From contig CAIVGA010000048.1 in the NCBI GenBank assembly GCA_903905325.1, positions 1-11,242 of the forward strand: DNA of 11,242 nucleotides. The letters are read 5' to 3'. The stretch is from an uncultured bacterium. Lineage in GTDB: Bacteria > Patescibacteriota > Minisyncoccia > Phycocordibacterales > PALSA-1337. This document shows positions 5,536 to 11,242 of this stretch, in pieces. How positions within the stretch are numbered: position 1 is the stretch's first letter; the number at the start of each line of letters is the position of its first letter. A program made the position numbers and the translations under genes. Below the pieces are notes generated by a model. The model was not told the origin of the DNA and searched no databases. It saw only the letters and a list, made by a program, of their open reading frames with translations.

Positions 5536-7494
5536 TTACAGTATATCTTTTAAACGATCACGATACTTTGTATAAGCGAACGACGCAGCCAAGGCAATGA
5601 CTCCGAACACAATGAACGAAACAATGCGATATATCTGACCCAAACTCCAAACATCGATAAATACTTTGATTGCTGTGATAATAAACAAAGTCAATCCAAG
5701 ACGTCGTGCTGATGATTTTCTATATCCGAAACCTATAGCAGTCAACAATGCTGCGTATATCGTCCAGAATATTGAGACCCAAGTATTTGAAGTATTTTGG
5801 GTTGAAGAAATACTATCCGTATAGTTTTTATATAACTGAGAATTCTCAGTATAAGCAGCATTTCCCGTGTTATATCTAGCTGCTTCCTGGCTAGCCAAGT
5901 GATACGTCTCGCCGGCCTGTGTAATCTGTGAATTATGATAGAAAATTATTTGAGAACTAAAGGCACAAACAGTAAGAACGTTCGCAATGATAACAAAAGC
6001 CACTATTCCCCGTTTCTGTATATCGATTGTGGCGCTACTATAACGCCTGTATATCATTGCGATCGTGTAAGCAACGCCTATAGCTAAGACAAGAATGATA
6101 AAGAATGGATTAAAGAAAACAACAAATCCTTTATCATATGCATTTGGAAAATTCCAAATGAACAAATTCAATAAACCGAGTATGTAGACAACAACACCCA
6201 TAACTTGAAATCCTCTATTACCGATGGATAGAGCAATATAATAAAGCACGAGGGATTCCACAAGCCAAGAAACAGCAATCCATGATCCAGAGAACTGAAG
6301 TGGCACTGCCAAAGAGAGGAAGGTTACAGCCAAACCCGGCAAGAATATATTTAGCGTTTTGTCTTCGGGGTTAAACTTGTTTATAACAAAAGCAACTAAC
6401 ATATAGATTACAGATATGCACACAGCTATAAAACCAAGTGAGGAATGGTAATCAGGGTTAAGTAGTGCGTATGTTATGAGAGCAAACAAGAAAGCTCCTG
6501 CACCAAGGAGAAAATAATTGAGATTGTCTACAGTGGACTTTTCATTAATTGCTCTCGCTACACTAGCAACAAGGAAAATCAGGAATGTAATGAAGCAGAA
6601 TATCAGAGTTGGTGCCAAGAGAGTATTGTTGTAATACGAGGCAAACCAAACGATAAAATTAAGAATTGTACCGACGAAAGCAATGAGAATAAGTTCTGGC
6701 CACTTTTTGAAGAAAGATACGCCAAGCACTCCAAGGTTCAGGATTGTAATGTAACCAAAGAGCGACACCATTTCATTTGTTCCAGAATTGGCCATAAATG
6801 GCGTAGCGAAGCCTCCCAAAACAGATACCACTCCCAGAACCAATGTGCCATTTGCAATACTTATTGCCAAACCCAATGCGGTGACAAAAGCCATGAAGAC
6901 GCCAGCTACAAATGGAGGGATGAGCTGAAAGAAGAAATGTGCAGAAAATATCGAGAGATACAATACGACGATACCACCACCCATCAACAAGTCAGAATAA
7001 TTGAGATACTTTTTGCGTAATATTTGACCAAGACCCAAAAGTGCCAAGCCGGCAACGATACCGATCATGACGCGTCCTGATGGACCAATCCAGTTGTTAT
7101 CAAAGGCAAACTTGAGGAAGAATGCGATACCGATTATCACAGCTGCAATACCAATACCACCAAGAAGTCGTCCTGATGATTCTTCCCCGCTGACGTCCTT
7201 GCCCGCATCTAGCTTTTGTATATCTGCAATTAAAGCTGGGTCTGTAGCACGAGGGCTGGCTTGGTTTAGTGGCTGATTTTGAGCCTGTACTTGTACCGGA
7301 TTTACCGTTTGTGTTGCCTGCGATTGTTGTACAGCTTGAACTGAAGCTGAAACTGACGGCTTAATATCTACTGCAGCTACTTGTTTTGATTTTTCCAAAA
7401 GAGAAACTTTATCTTCAACACTTTTAAGTCTTTTACTTTGACCATGAATAATTAGGCCAACTACGACAATGGCAATTACGTAAATAAAATCCAT
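5536..7494 (-). CDS. DUF2339 (COG5373) polytopic membrane protein
   Basis: This 652-residue protein begins with a membrane helix (3-17), then a short coiled coil (about 20-38: K-R-L-K-S-V-E-D-K-V), a Gln/Val/Ala-rich flexible linker to about 85, and roughly 18 further membrane helices. The diagnostic DUF2339 stretch is L-L-G-G-I-G-I-A-A-V-I-I-G-I-A-F-F-L-K-F-A-F (110-131), then N-N-W-I-G-P-S-G-R-V. G-G-F-A-T-P-F-M-A occurs around residue 230. A loop near 530-570 rich in Asn/Thr/Tyr is probably exposed. No catalytic motif or transport function is established for the family. It starts 14 bp after the 4-TM gene and ends eight bases before the DUF3999 gene, so the three form one transcription unit. 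TAGTAT lies six bases before the ATG, a possible internal promoter. Confidence 0.88.
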   Translation of the reverse strand: MDFIYVIAIVVVGLIIHGQSKRLKSVEDKVSLLEKSKQVAAVDIKPSVSASVQAVQQSQATQTVNPVQVQAQNQPLNQASPRATDPALIADIQKLDAGKDVSGEESSGRLLGGIGIAAVIIGIAFFLKFAFDNNWIGPSGRVMIGIVAGLALLGLGQILRKKYLNYSDLLMGGGIVVLYLSIFSAHFFFQLIPPFVAGVFMAFVTALGLAISIANGTLVLGVVSVLGGFATPFMANSGTNEMVSLFGYITILNLGVLGVSFFKKWPELILIAFVGTILNFIVWFASYYNNTLLAPTLIFCFITFLIFLVASVARAINEKSTVDNLNYFLLGAGAFLFALITYALLNPDYHSSLGFIAVCISVIYMLVAFVINKFNPEDKTLNIFLPGLAVTFLSLAVPLQFSGSWIAVSWLVESLVLYYIALSIGNRGFQVMGVVVYILGLLNLFIWNFPNAYDKGFVVFFNPFFIILVLAIGVAYTIAMIYRRYSSATIDIQKRGIVAFVIIANVLTVCAFSSQIIFYHNSQITQAGETYHLASQEAARYNTGNAAYTENSQLYKNYTDSISSTQNTSNTWVSIFWTIYAALLTAIGFGYRKSSARRLGLTLFIITAIKVFIDVWSLGQIYRIVSFIVFGVIALAASFAYTKYRDRLKDIL

Positions 7495-7508
7495 ATATTT
7501 ATACTAAG

Positions 7509-8270
7509 TTATTTCTTCTTTGCTAATTCTAATGCGTCTTTTTCGGTCACAATAGCCATGACATCTTCGACTGATTTCATGCCCGCTGTATCTCCGAACA
7601 AAGTCAAATTATCCAACTGTCTTAGCAGTATTATTGAAAGAAAGACCGCTGTTCCAAAACAAACTTTGAGTACATCAACCAATGAAGATGATGACGGTAC
7701 AAAATTGAAAGCAACGATCAAAAGCAGAGCGAGAATATAAATAATTGCCCATTGGAACGTAACAAGCTTCTCACTGTAAAGATTCAGAATCTTCTTACGT
7801 GTCAATTGAAGATCGGAGATAACTTCAAAAAGGAATTGCCAAGCTCCTTCTGCAGCAGCAACGGCACCAAGTTCATCTGCTGTAACACTGGCCAAAGATT
7901 TCATTAAAAGCGTGATGCTGTTTGATGGATTTTGGACGTGATAGGCAAGATTTTCACTTTGAATAATTTTCTCGTAGTGATTTCGGACCACTTCGCGAAT
8001 TTCACCTTGTATACGAGGAACCATACTTGTGACGCGATACAAATATGAAAAATATCCATCGTTAGTAGTAAGTTGGTCGGATATCTGAGAGTACCTATCG
8101 TTCTGTCTCGTAATAAAGTAGCCAATAAACAGAGTAAAAAAGAATGTTGTACCAACTATGATATCGGAATAGTCACTAAAAAATAGATGAACTTGGGAGA
8201 CAAACACGGAGTATATAATAATAAAAACTAGTACAGCTATAATACTGTTTCTCGTAGTATGTTTTTTCAT
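7509..8270 (-). CDS. Four-TM membrane protein, possibly bestrophin-like (DUF4239-type), first gene of the DUF2339/DUF3999 operon
   Basis: With the ATG at 8270 the product has 253 residues. Two N-terminal membrane helices are at about 9-31 and 36-54, a long amphipathic soluble middle at 55-170, two more helices at about 172-190 and 198-217, and an acidic/basic tail. The pattern of a helix pair, about 120 soluble residues and another helix pair is that of DUF4239 bestrophin-like proteins, but no motif proves it. The frame stays open to 8411. I reject those extra 47 codons because an extended -10 (TGG-TATTAT) sits inside them exactly six bases before the 8270 ATG, and because they overlap the pheA leader region on the other strand. 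The gene leads an operon with the DUF2339 and DUF3999 genes, so a joint envelope function is likely. The family call is tentative. Confidence 0.7.
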   Translation of the reverse strand: MKKHTTRNSIIAVLVFIIIYSVFVSQVHLFFSDYSDIIVGTTFFFTLFIGYFITRQNDRYSQISDQLTTNDGYFSYLYRVTSMVPRIQGEIREVVRNHYEKIIQSENLAYHVQNPSNSITLLMKSLASVTADELGAVAAAEGAWQFLFEVISDLQLTRKKILNLYSEKLVTFQWAIIYILALLLIVAFNFVPSSSSLVDVLKVCFGTAVFLSIILLRQLDNLTLFGDTAGMKSVEDVMAIVTEKDALELAKKK

Positions 8271-8276
8271 ACCAAT

Positions 8277-8285
8277 ATAATACCA
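8277..8285 (-). promoter_or_regulatory. Extended -10 promoter of the 8270-4187 operon (leaderless arrangement)
   Basis: On the minus strand TGG precedes TATTAT (8277-8282), with six bases to the ATG at 8270. The predicted transcription start is the A of ATG. There is no good -35 and no Shine-Dalgarno. It decides the start of the downstream gene. Confidence 0.65.
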
Positions 8286-8337
8286 CATTGAAAAGTCCAA
8301 AACTGACGAAAGAAGCAGGGGATTCATTCTCAACGAG

Positions 8338-8366
8338 TTGCACAAGTCATTATATTGAGCTAGCAT
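8338..8366 (+). promoter_or_regulatory. Possible promoter of the pheA leader
   Basis: TTGCAC (8338-8343) and TAGCAT (8361-8366) are 17 bp apart and lie seven bases before the leader peptide GTG at 8374. Both hexamers are weak matches. The spacing again predicts a nearly leaderless message beginning at the GTG. A TTATAC at 8366-8371 is a rival -10 but would start transcription inside the leader. Confidence 0.4.
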
Positions 8367-8373
8367 TATACAC

Positions 8374-8439
8374 GTGATACACACAAATTTATTCTTTAGT
8401 TTCTGGTTCAAAAACTTGGCAAACCGAAAGGTAAATTAG
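8374..8439 (+). CDS. Phe-rich leader peptide of the pheA attenuator (pheL-like)
   Basis: This is a 21-codon frame starting with GTG and ending with TAG at 8437-8439. Residues 7-12 read F-F-S-F-W-F, from codons TTC TTT AGT TTC TGG TTC (8392-8409), so four of six codons are Phe. An in-frame TGA at 8356-8358 limits the frame upstream, and GTG is the only common start codon left. The design parallels the E. coli PheL leader, which is equally short and Phe-loaded. The stop codon occupies the start of the presumed antiterminator arm, and the terminator hairpin begins 21 bases later. The peptide itself probably has no function; its translation would sense charged tRNA-Phe. There is no Shine-Dalgarno, in line with a leaderless start. 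In AT-rich DNA a TTT-rich frame can arise by chance, but the combination with the RNA structures and pheA is persuasive. Confidence 0.72.
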   Translation: MIHTNLFFSFWFKNLANRKVN

Positions 8440-8469
8440 CGCTGTATAAAATCTTAACAGAAACCGCTA
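8437..8469 (+). promoter_or_regulatory. Antiterminator hairpin of the pheA attenuator
   Basis: TAGCG (8437-8441) pairs with CGCTA (8465-8469), and CTGT (8442-8445) with ACAG (8457-8460). This gives nine base pairs with a four-base AAAC bulge (8461-8464). It uses the bases that form the 5' arm of the terminator (8461-8472), so the two hairpins exclude each other. A ribosome resting on the leader stop at 8437 would cover the first arm. Confidence 0.6.
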
Positions 8470-8496
8470 TCCCCTCCGGATGGCGGTTTTTGTTTT
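8461..8496 (+). terminator. Attenuator terminator upstream of pheA
   Basis: AAACCGCTATCC (8461-8472) pairs fully with GGATGGCGGTTT (8478-8489), 12 bp including one T-G wobble, around the five-base loop CCTCC. TTTTTGTTTT follows. No plus-strand gene other than the leader peptide ends upstream, so a terminator here only makes sense as a conditional stop in front of pheA. Confidence 0.85.
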
Positions 8497-8590
8497 GGTC
8501 TTTGTTTTGAAAAAGCACACAAATTTGGAAAAAGTGTAGAAGTAGTACTTTGACAACAACATAAAAGGAAAGGCAAAAAGAGGTGAAGAG

Positions 8591-9508
8591 ATGAAAAATG
8601 AGCAAGTAAAAAAAGAACAAGAAAAAGGTGAGCAGATTGAGCGTGTGACTTTCCTTGGACCAATAGGCGCAACGTTTTCGCACGACACTTATAATGTGCT
8701 CGCAAAAATGTATGGCGCACCAAAAGTCACCAAAACAAACTATGTGCCAGCTGGTACGAATGAAGAAGTCTTGAAGTTGATAAGACAACACGGTGGTTAT
8801 GGAGCTATTGACATGGAAACGTTGGCAGAATGCAGGGTAAATGAATCATCGGAGTCTTTCATCGAATTGCTAACCAGTTATATGAAATTGGACGAATGTC
8901 CTTTCCGGGTAATTGGAGCAGTAAAGTTGAAACTTCATTTCTGTCTGATGGTGCGACAAGATGTGAATGAATCCATGATTACAAAAATAGTCGCACACAA
9001 AAAGGCTCTAGGAGCTTGTAAGGAACGGATTGCAAAGATAATGCTTCCGACTGCTGATGCGCCAAGTAACGGAGAGGCAGCAAGACGTGTTGCAGAGAGT
9101 GAAGAATACGCAACTTACGCTGCATTGGGAACAAGATCCGCAGCAGACAAGTACGGATTAAAGGTTCTTTGTGAAGCTTTCGAGGACCGAGAAGCCGTCA
9201 CGACTTTTTTTCTGATTGCACCTAGCTCGCATGGGATGTCGGTTGGAAAAGAAAATCGGGCGCTCATCGTCTTCAAAGTTCCGCATAAACCAGGAGCGTT
9301 AGTAAAATCACTCCTGCCTTTTGAACAAGAGAATTTGAATCTGATTCAGATCCATTCGGCTCAAACAGGTAACCACACTTACAATTTCGCTATCGAAATT
9401 GAAGTCAAAGAAAGTGAGTTAGAAGCCTTCGGACGAGCGATGGAAATGTTCATGCAACATGTAGATATCTACTTGTCTTTCGGGCCTTTTCAGGTTCTTT
9501 CGAGGTAA
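8591..9508 (+). CDS. pheA: Prephenate dehydratase with C-terminal ACT domain
   Basis: The enzyme converts prephenate to phenylpyruvate, the committed step to phenylalanine, in the cytoplasm. Of 305 residues, 1-18 are a Lys/Glu-rich extension. The dehydratase domain follows, with F-L-G-P-I-G-A-T-F-S-H at 21-31, A-L-G-A-C at 139-143, A-A-L-G-T-R-S-A-A at 177-185 and the catalytic segment V-T-T-F-F at 203-207. The ACT domain (about 224-302) has P-G-A-L-V at 234-238. Two motifs deviate: the usual T-R-F reads T-T-F (204-206), keeping the essential Thr but losing Arg, and the Phe-binding E-S-R-P reads H-S-A-Q (255-258). No chorismate mutase domain is present. GAGGTG about six bases before the ATG is a strong ribosome site. 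The gene lies behind an attenuator and is closed by its own terminator, so it appears monocistronic. Confidence 0.9.
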   Translation: MKNEQVKKEQEKGEQIERVTFLGPIGATFSHDTYNVLAKMYGAPKVTKTNYVPAGTNEEVLKLIRQHGGYGAIDMETLAECRVNESSESFIELLTSYMKLDECPFRVIGAVKLKLHFCLMVRQDVNESMITKIVAHKKALGACKERIAKIMLPTADAPSNGEAARRVAESEEYATYAALGTRSAADKYGLKVLCEAFEDREAVTTFFLIAPSSHGMSVGKENRALIVFKVPHKPGALVKSLLPFEQENLNLIQIHSAQTGNHTYNFAIEIEVKESELEAFGRAMEMFMQHVDIYLSFGPFQVLSR

Positions 9509-9528
9509 AAGGGTTAAAAAATAGCCAA

Positions 9529-9545
9529 GCCGATTTTTGATCGGC
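9529..9545 (+). other. Small hairpin between pheA and its terminator
   Basis: GCCGAT (9529-9534) and ATCGGC (9540-9545) form a 6-bp stem with a TTTTG loop, three bases before the pheA terminator. It has no T-run of its own. It may protect the 3' end or assist termination. Confidence 0.4.
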
Positions 9546-9548
9546 CAC

Positions 9549-9582
9549 AAGGATTCGCGCACAACAACGCGAGTCCTTTTTT
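9549..9582 (+). terminator. Intrinsic terminator of pheA
   Basis: AAGGATTCGCG (9549-9559) pairs with CGCGAGTCCTT (9568-9578), 11 bp with one wobble and an eight-base loop, followed by a run of six T (9577-9582). It lies about 40 bases after the pheA stop and separates pheA from folC. Confidence 0.88.
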
Positions 9583-9610
9583 ATTGAAAAATCTATAGTG
9601 TTATAAATTT

Positions 9611-9640
9611 TATAATAAAAGTGTGAATCTGGTAAGGAGT
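9611..9640 (+). promoter_or_regulatory. folC promoter -10 and ribosome-binding site
   Basis: A perfect TATAAT (9611-9616) is followed by an approximately 20-base leader carrying AAGGAG five bases before the ATG at 9645. TTGAAA at 9584-9589 is the best -35-like sequence but is 21 bp away, longer than usual. The arrangement contrasts with the leaderless genes in the window. Confidence 0.55.
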
Positions 9641-9644
9641 TTTC

Positions 9645-11030
9645 ATGTCTCGTCAATTAGGATATAGTTGTACAATGAACCAGAGAAATTATAAAAAAAA
9701 ATATTCCAAATACTACGCAGCAATCAAATACCTAGAAGGCTTGAATAATTTTGCTGGAACATACCAAAAAACAAATTTGCGTGCCCATCCAAATCCCGAG
9801 ATGTATATAGAGCGCATGCAAGACTTTTTAGATTTGATCGGAAATCCAGAAGAAGATTTTAAATACATACACATCACAGGAACTGCTGGAAAAGGATCTG
9901 TATCATCTATGATTCACGAAACGCTAGTAAATCATGGAAAGAAATCTGGATTATTTACTTCACCATTTGTTGTTAGCACAATAGAAAAGATTCGGGTAGG
10001 AAAAAAATATATAGATCCAAACATTTTTGCAAATATTACTGAATTCTTAAAGCCTTACATAAAAACAATGGCATCATCTGGTCGTCATGGTGCACCATCA
10101 TATTTTGAAATAATATTTGCCATTGCTCTTACCTATTTTAAACAACAAAACTGCGAGTACGCAGTGCTCGAAGTTGGCCTAGGTGGACGCTATGATGCCA
10201 CCAATATTATAAAAAAACCTCTAATATCAGCCATTACAAATATTGGATTAGATCATACTCAAATTCTTGGCAACACAACCAAAAAAATTGCCTACGACAA
10301 GTCAGGAATCATCAAGAATGGCAGTACTTTCTTTACCACAGAAAATAATCCAGAACTTGTATCAATATTCAAAAAAGAATGCAAAAACATTGGTGCCAAA
10401 TTTATAGAATGCAAAGGATACACAAAAAAATTAGATTACGAGCAAAAAAATAAGTTACTTGCTGGCTCTATTTGTAAACATATCGGGCTTATAAAAAATA
10501 TCGAGGATGTTTCTACGGCCACCCACCTCCCTGCCAGATTCGAAATTGTTCAAAATAAGCCATTAATAATTATCGATGGCGCGCATAATGTCTCCAAGAT
10601 AAAAAGCACGGTATACAATTTAAAAAAATATCGATCAGAAAAATCTAAATATAAAAAACTACACTTAATTATAGCCATATCCAGAGATAAAGATTGGAAG
10701 ACCATGTTAAAAGCTATTTTACCAAATGTCGACACAGTGTACGCTACACGCTTTAGCTACACAGGTAGATCATGTGTCGATCCAGTAGAAATTCTGAATT
10801 TTTCCAAAAAATATTTACCCGCAAAATCTCTAAAGCCATACCAAGATTCTATCCAAGCTTTTGAGAAAGTAAAAAGATCTTCATCAACCAATGATGCCAT
10901 ATTAGTCACTGGATCATTTTATCTTGCAGGAGAGATACGCGCACTTTATTGTCCAGAAGAGCAGATACTCGAGCAGAGGAACAGCAAAATAAATGCACAG
11001 TTCGTCCAACAGAAAAAATCCAATCCATAG
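9645..11030 (+). CDS. folC: Folylpolyglutamate synthase / dihydrofolate synthase (Mur-ligase family)
   Basis: This 461-residue cytosolic ligase adds glutamate to tetrahydrofolate (and possibly to dihydropteroate) using ATP. The P-loop is I-T-G-T-A-G-K-G-S at 77-85. L-E-V-G-L-G-G-R-Y-D-A-T-N at 175-187, D-H-T-Q-I-L-G at 203-209 and A-Y-D-K-S-G-I at 216-222 (K219 the likely carbamylated Lys) are Mur-ligase central-domain motifs. P-A-R-F-E at 296-300, D-G-A-H-N at 311-315 and V-T-G-S-F-Y-L-A-G-E at 421-430 mark the C-terminal domain. The start is fixed by AAGGAG five bases upstream. The last approximately 30 residues lie beyond the usual family end. The codons from 421 onward overlap the convergent cyclo-ligase gene. 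Codon use is more A-rich than in pheA. Whether it has dihydrofolate synthase activity cannot be read. Confidence 0.93.
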   Translation: MSRQLGYSCTMNQRNYKKKYSKYYAAIKYLEGLNNFAGTYQKTNLRAHPNPEMYIERMQDFLDLIGNPEEDFKYIHITGTAGKGSVSSMIHETLVNHGKKSGLFTSPFVVSTIEKIRVGKKYIDPNIFANITEFLKPYIKTMASSGRHGAPSYFEIIFAIALTYFKQQNCEYAVLEVGLGGRYDATNIIKKPLISAITNIGLDHTQILGNTTKKIAYDKSGIIKNGSTFFTTENNPELVSIFKKECKNIGAKFIECKGYTKKLDYEQKNKLLAGSICKHIGLIKNIEDVSTATHLPARFEIVQNKPLIIIDGAHNVSKIKSTVYNLKKYRSEKSKYKKLHLIIAISRDKDWKTMLKAILPNVDTVYATRFSYTGRSCVDPVEILNFSKKYLPAKSLKPYQDSIQAFEKVKRSSSTNDAILVTGSFYLAGEIRALYCPEEQILEQRNSKINAQFVQQKKSNP

Positions 11031-11242
11031 GTTCGTCCCAACTATTTATGTTCAATCTTTTGGGGGATAATCTAGATTCATCTATAATCCCTATACGTGT
11101 CCACTCCTTTGGAATCGTAGCCAAAAATCTATCATACCAACCACCTCCCCTACCTTTCCTATTGCCAAAAATATCAAATCTGGTACCCGGAACTAGCACA
11201 CAAACATTTTTATTATCGTAAATTTTTGTAAACATATCTGCC
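10906..11242 (-). CDS. 5-formyltetrahydrofolate cyclo-ligase, C-terminal part (truncated by window edge)
   Basis: The frame is open through the right edge of the window, so the 5' end is missing; the ATG at 11235 is internal. The visible 112 codons include L-V-P-G-T-R-F-D about 14 codons after that ATG, then G-N-R-K-G-R-G-G-G-W-Y-D-R-F-L. This is the ATP/substrate-binding signature of 5-formyl-THF cyclo-ligase (MTHFS), which converts 5-formyl-THF to methenyl-THF with ATP. E-P-M-D-W-I, the usual C-terminal element, follows. About 36 residues come after it, more than the family needs, ending in the TGA at 10906. This tail and the M-D-W-I element are antisense to the end of folC. Two folate genes face each other, which suits shared one-carbon metabolism but implies convergent transcription. 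Confidence 0.88.
   Translation of the reverse strand, partial: ADMFTKIYDNKNVCVLVPGTRFDIFGNRKGRGGGWYDRFLATIPKEWTRIGIIDESRLSPKRLNINSWDEPMDWIFSVGRTVHLFCCSSARVSALLDNKVRVSLLQDKMIQ

Noticed and set aside
8271..8411. Upstream extension of the 4-TM protein to 8411 (47 extra codons)
   Set aside because: The extension contains the extended -10 box placed six bases before the 8270 ATG, encodes an unlikely N-terminus and overlaps the pheA leader on the other strand.
8374..8500. T-box or metabolite riboswitch as explanation for the pheA terminator
   Set aside because: No T-box consensus or specifier-loop architecture is seen; the region is short and is better explained by the Phe-rich leader with two exclusive hairpins.
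8550..8555. TTGACA as the -35 of a second pheA promoter bypassing the attenuator
   Set aside because: The sequence 17 bp downstream (GCAAAA) is not -10-like; CATAAA follows after only four bases.
8408..8791. Minus-strand Phe/Leu-rich frames over the pheA leader and 5' end
   Set aside because: These are low-complexity antisense reflections of Lys/Glu-rich pheA codons and of the attenuator; no start signals are seen.
1..11242. CRISPR array, insertion sequence or attachment-site pairs
   Set aside because: No regularly spaced direct repeats, transposase motifs or matching terminal repeats were found on reading both strands.

Overview
The window is AT-rich and gene-dense. Its genes are short, there are many small membrane proteins of unknown function, a stand-alone tRNA-binding OB-fold protein takes the place of a MetRS C-terminal domain, and the tRNA gene does not encode CCA. 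RuvX carries an E-F-M-T-S motif where the family usually has D-E-R-x-T-S. Together these suggest a Patescibacteria/CPR genome, probably Parcubacteria-like. That placement is inference from gene style, not from a marker-gene search.

Layout, left to right. (1) Positions 1-1101, minus strand: an apparent operon ruvX, tRNA-binding protein, DedA-family membrane protein (cut by the window edge). (2) 1228-2338: a divergent zinc-finger HNH endonuclease, a tRNA-Ser(UGA), then about 430 bp with no convincing gene. This stretch holds hairpins and a near-consensus minus-strand promoter that points at no clear ORF. (3) 2339-2710, minus: a small single-pass membrane protein that is a self-contained unit, with promoter, palindrome over the -10, GGAGG ribosome site and terminator. 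(4) 2869-4166, plus: a two-gene unit of a 2-TM protein and a DUF4105 (Lnb N-terminal-like) Cys/His membrane-anchored protein. (5) 8270-4187, minus: a three-gene envelope operon of a 4-TM protein, a DUF2339 polytopic protein and a DUF3999 surface protein. (6) 8338-9582, plus: a prephenate dehydratase gene (pheA) behind what reads as a complete ribosome-mediated attenuator. (7) 9645-11242: folC on plus and a 5-formyl-THF cyclo-ligase on minus, whose 3' ends overlap by 125 bp.

The most notable signal is upstream of pheA. A 21-codon GTG-start reading frame contains four Phe codons within six codons. Its stop codon lies in the 5' arm of a possible antiterminator, and a perfect 12-bp hairpin with a T-run follows. 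This is the architecture of the enterobacterial pheL-pheA attenuator, here in a CPR-like genome, in front of an enzyme whose ACT-domain Phe-binding motif looks degenerate.

A second recurrent signal is that three unrelated genes begin exactly six bases after an extended -10 box (TGn-TAnnnT-N6-start) and lack a Shine-Dalgarno. They therefore look leaderless. Three other genes (the 123-aa protein, pheA, folC) have clear Shine-Dalgarno sequences.
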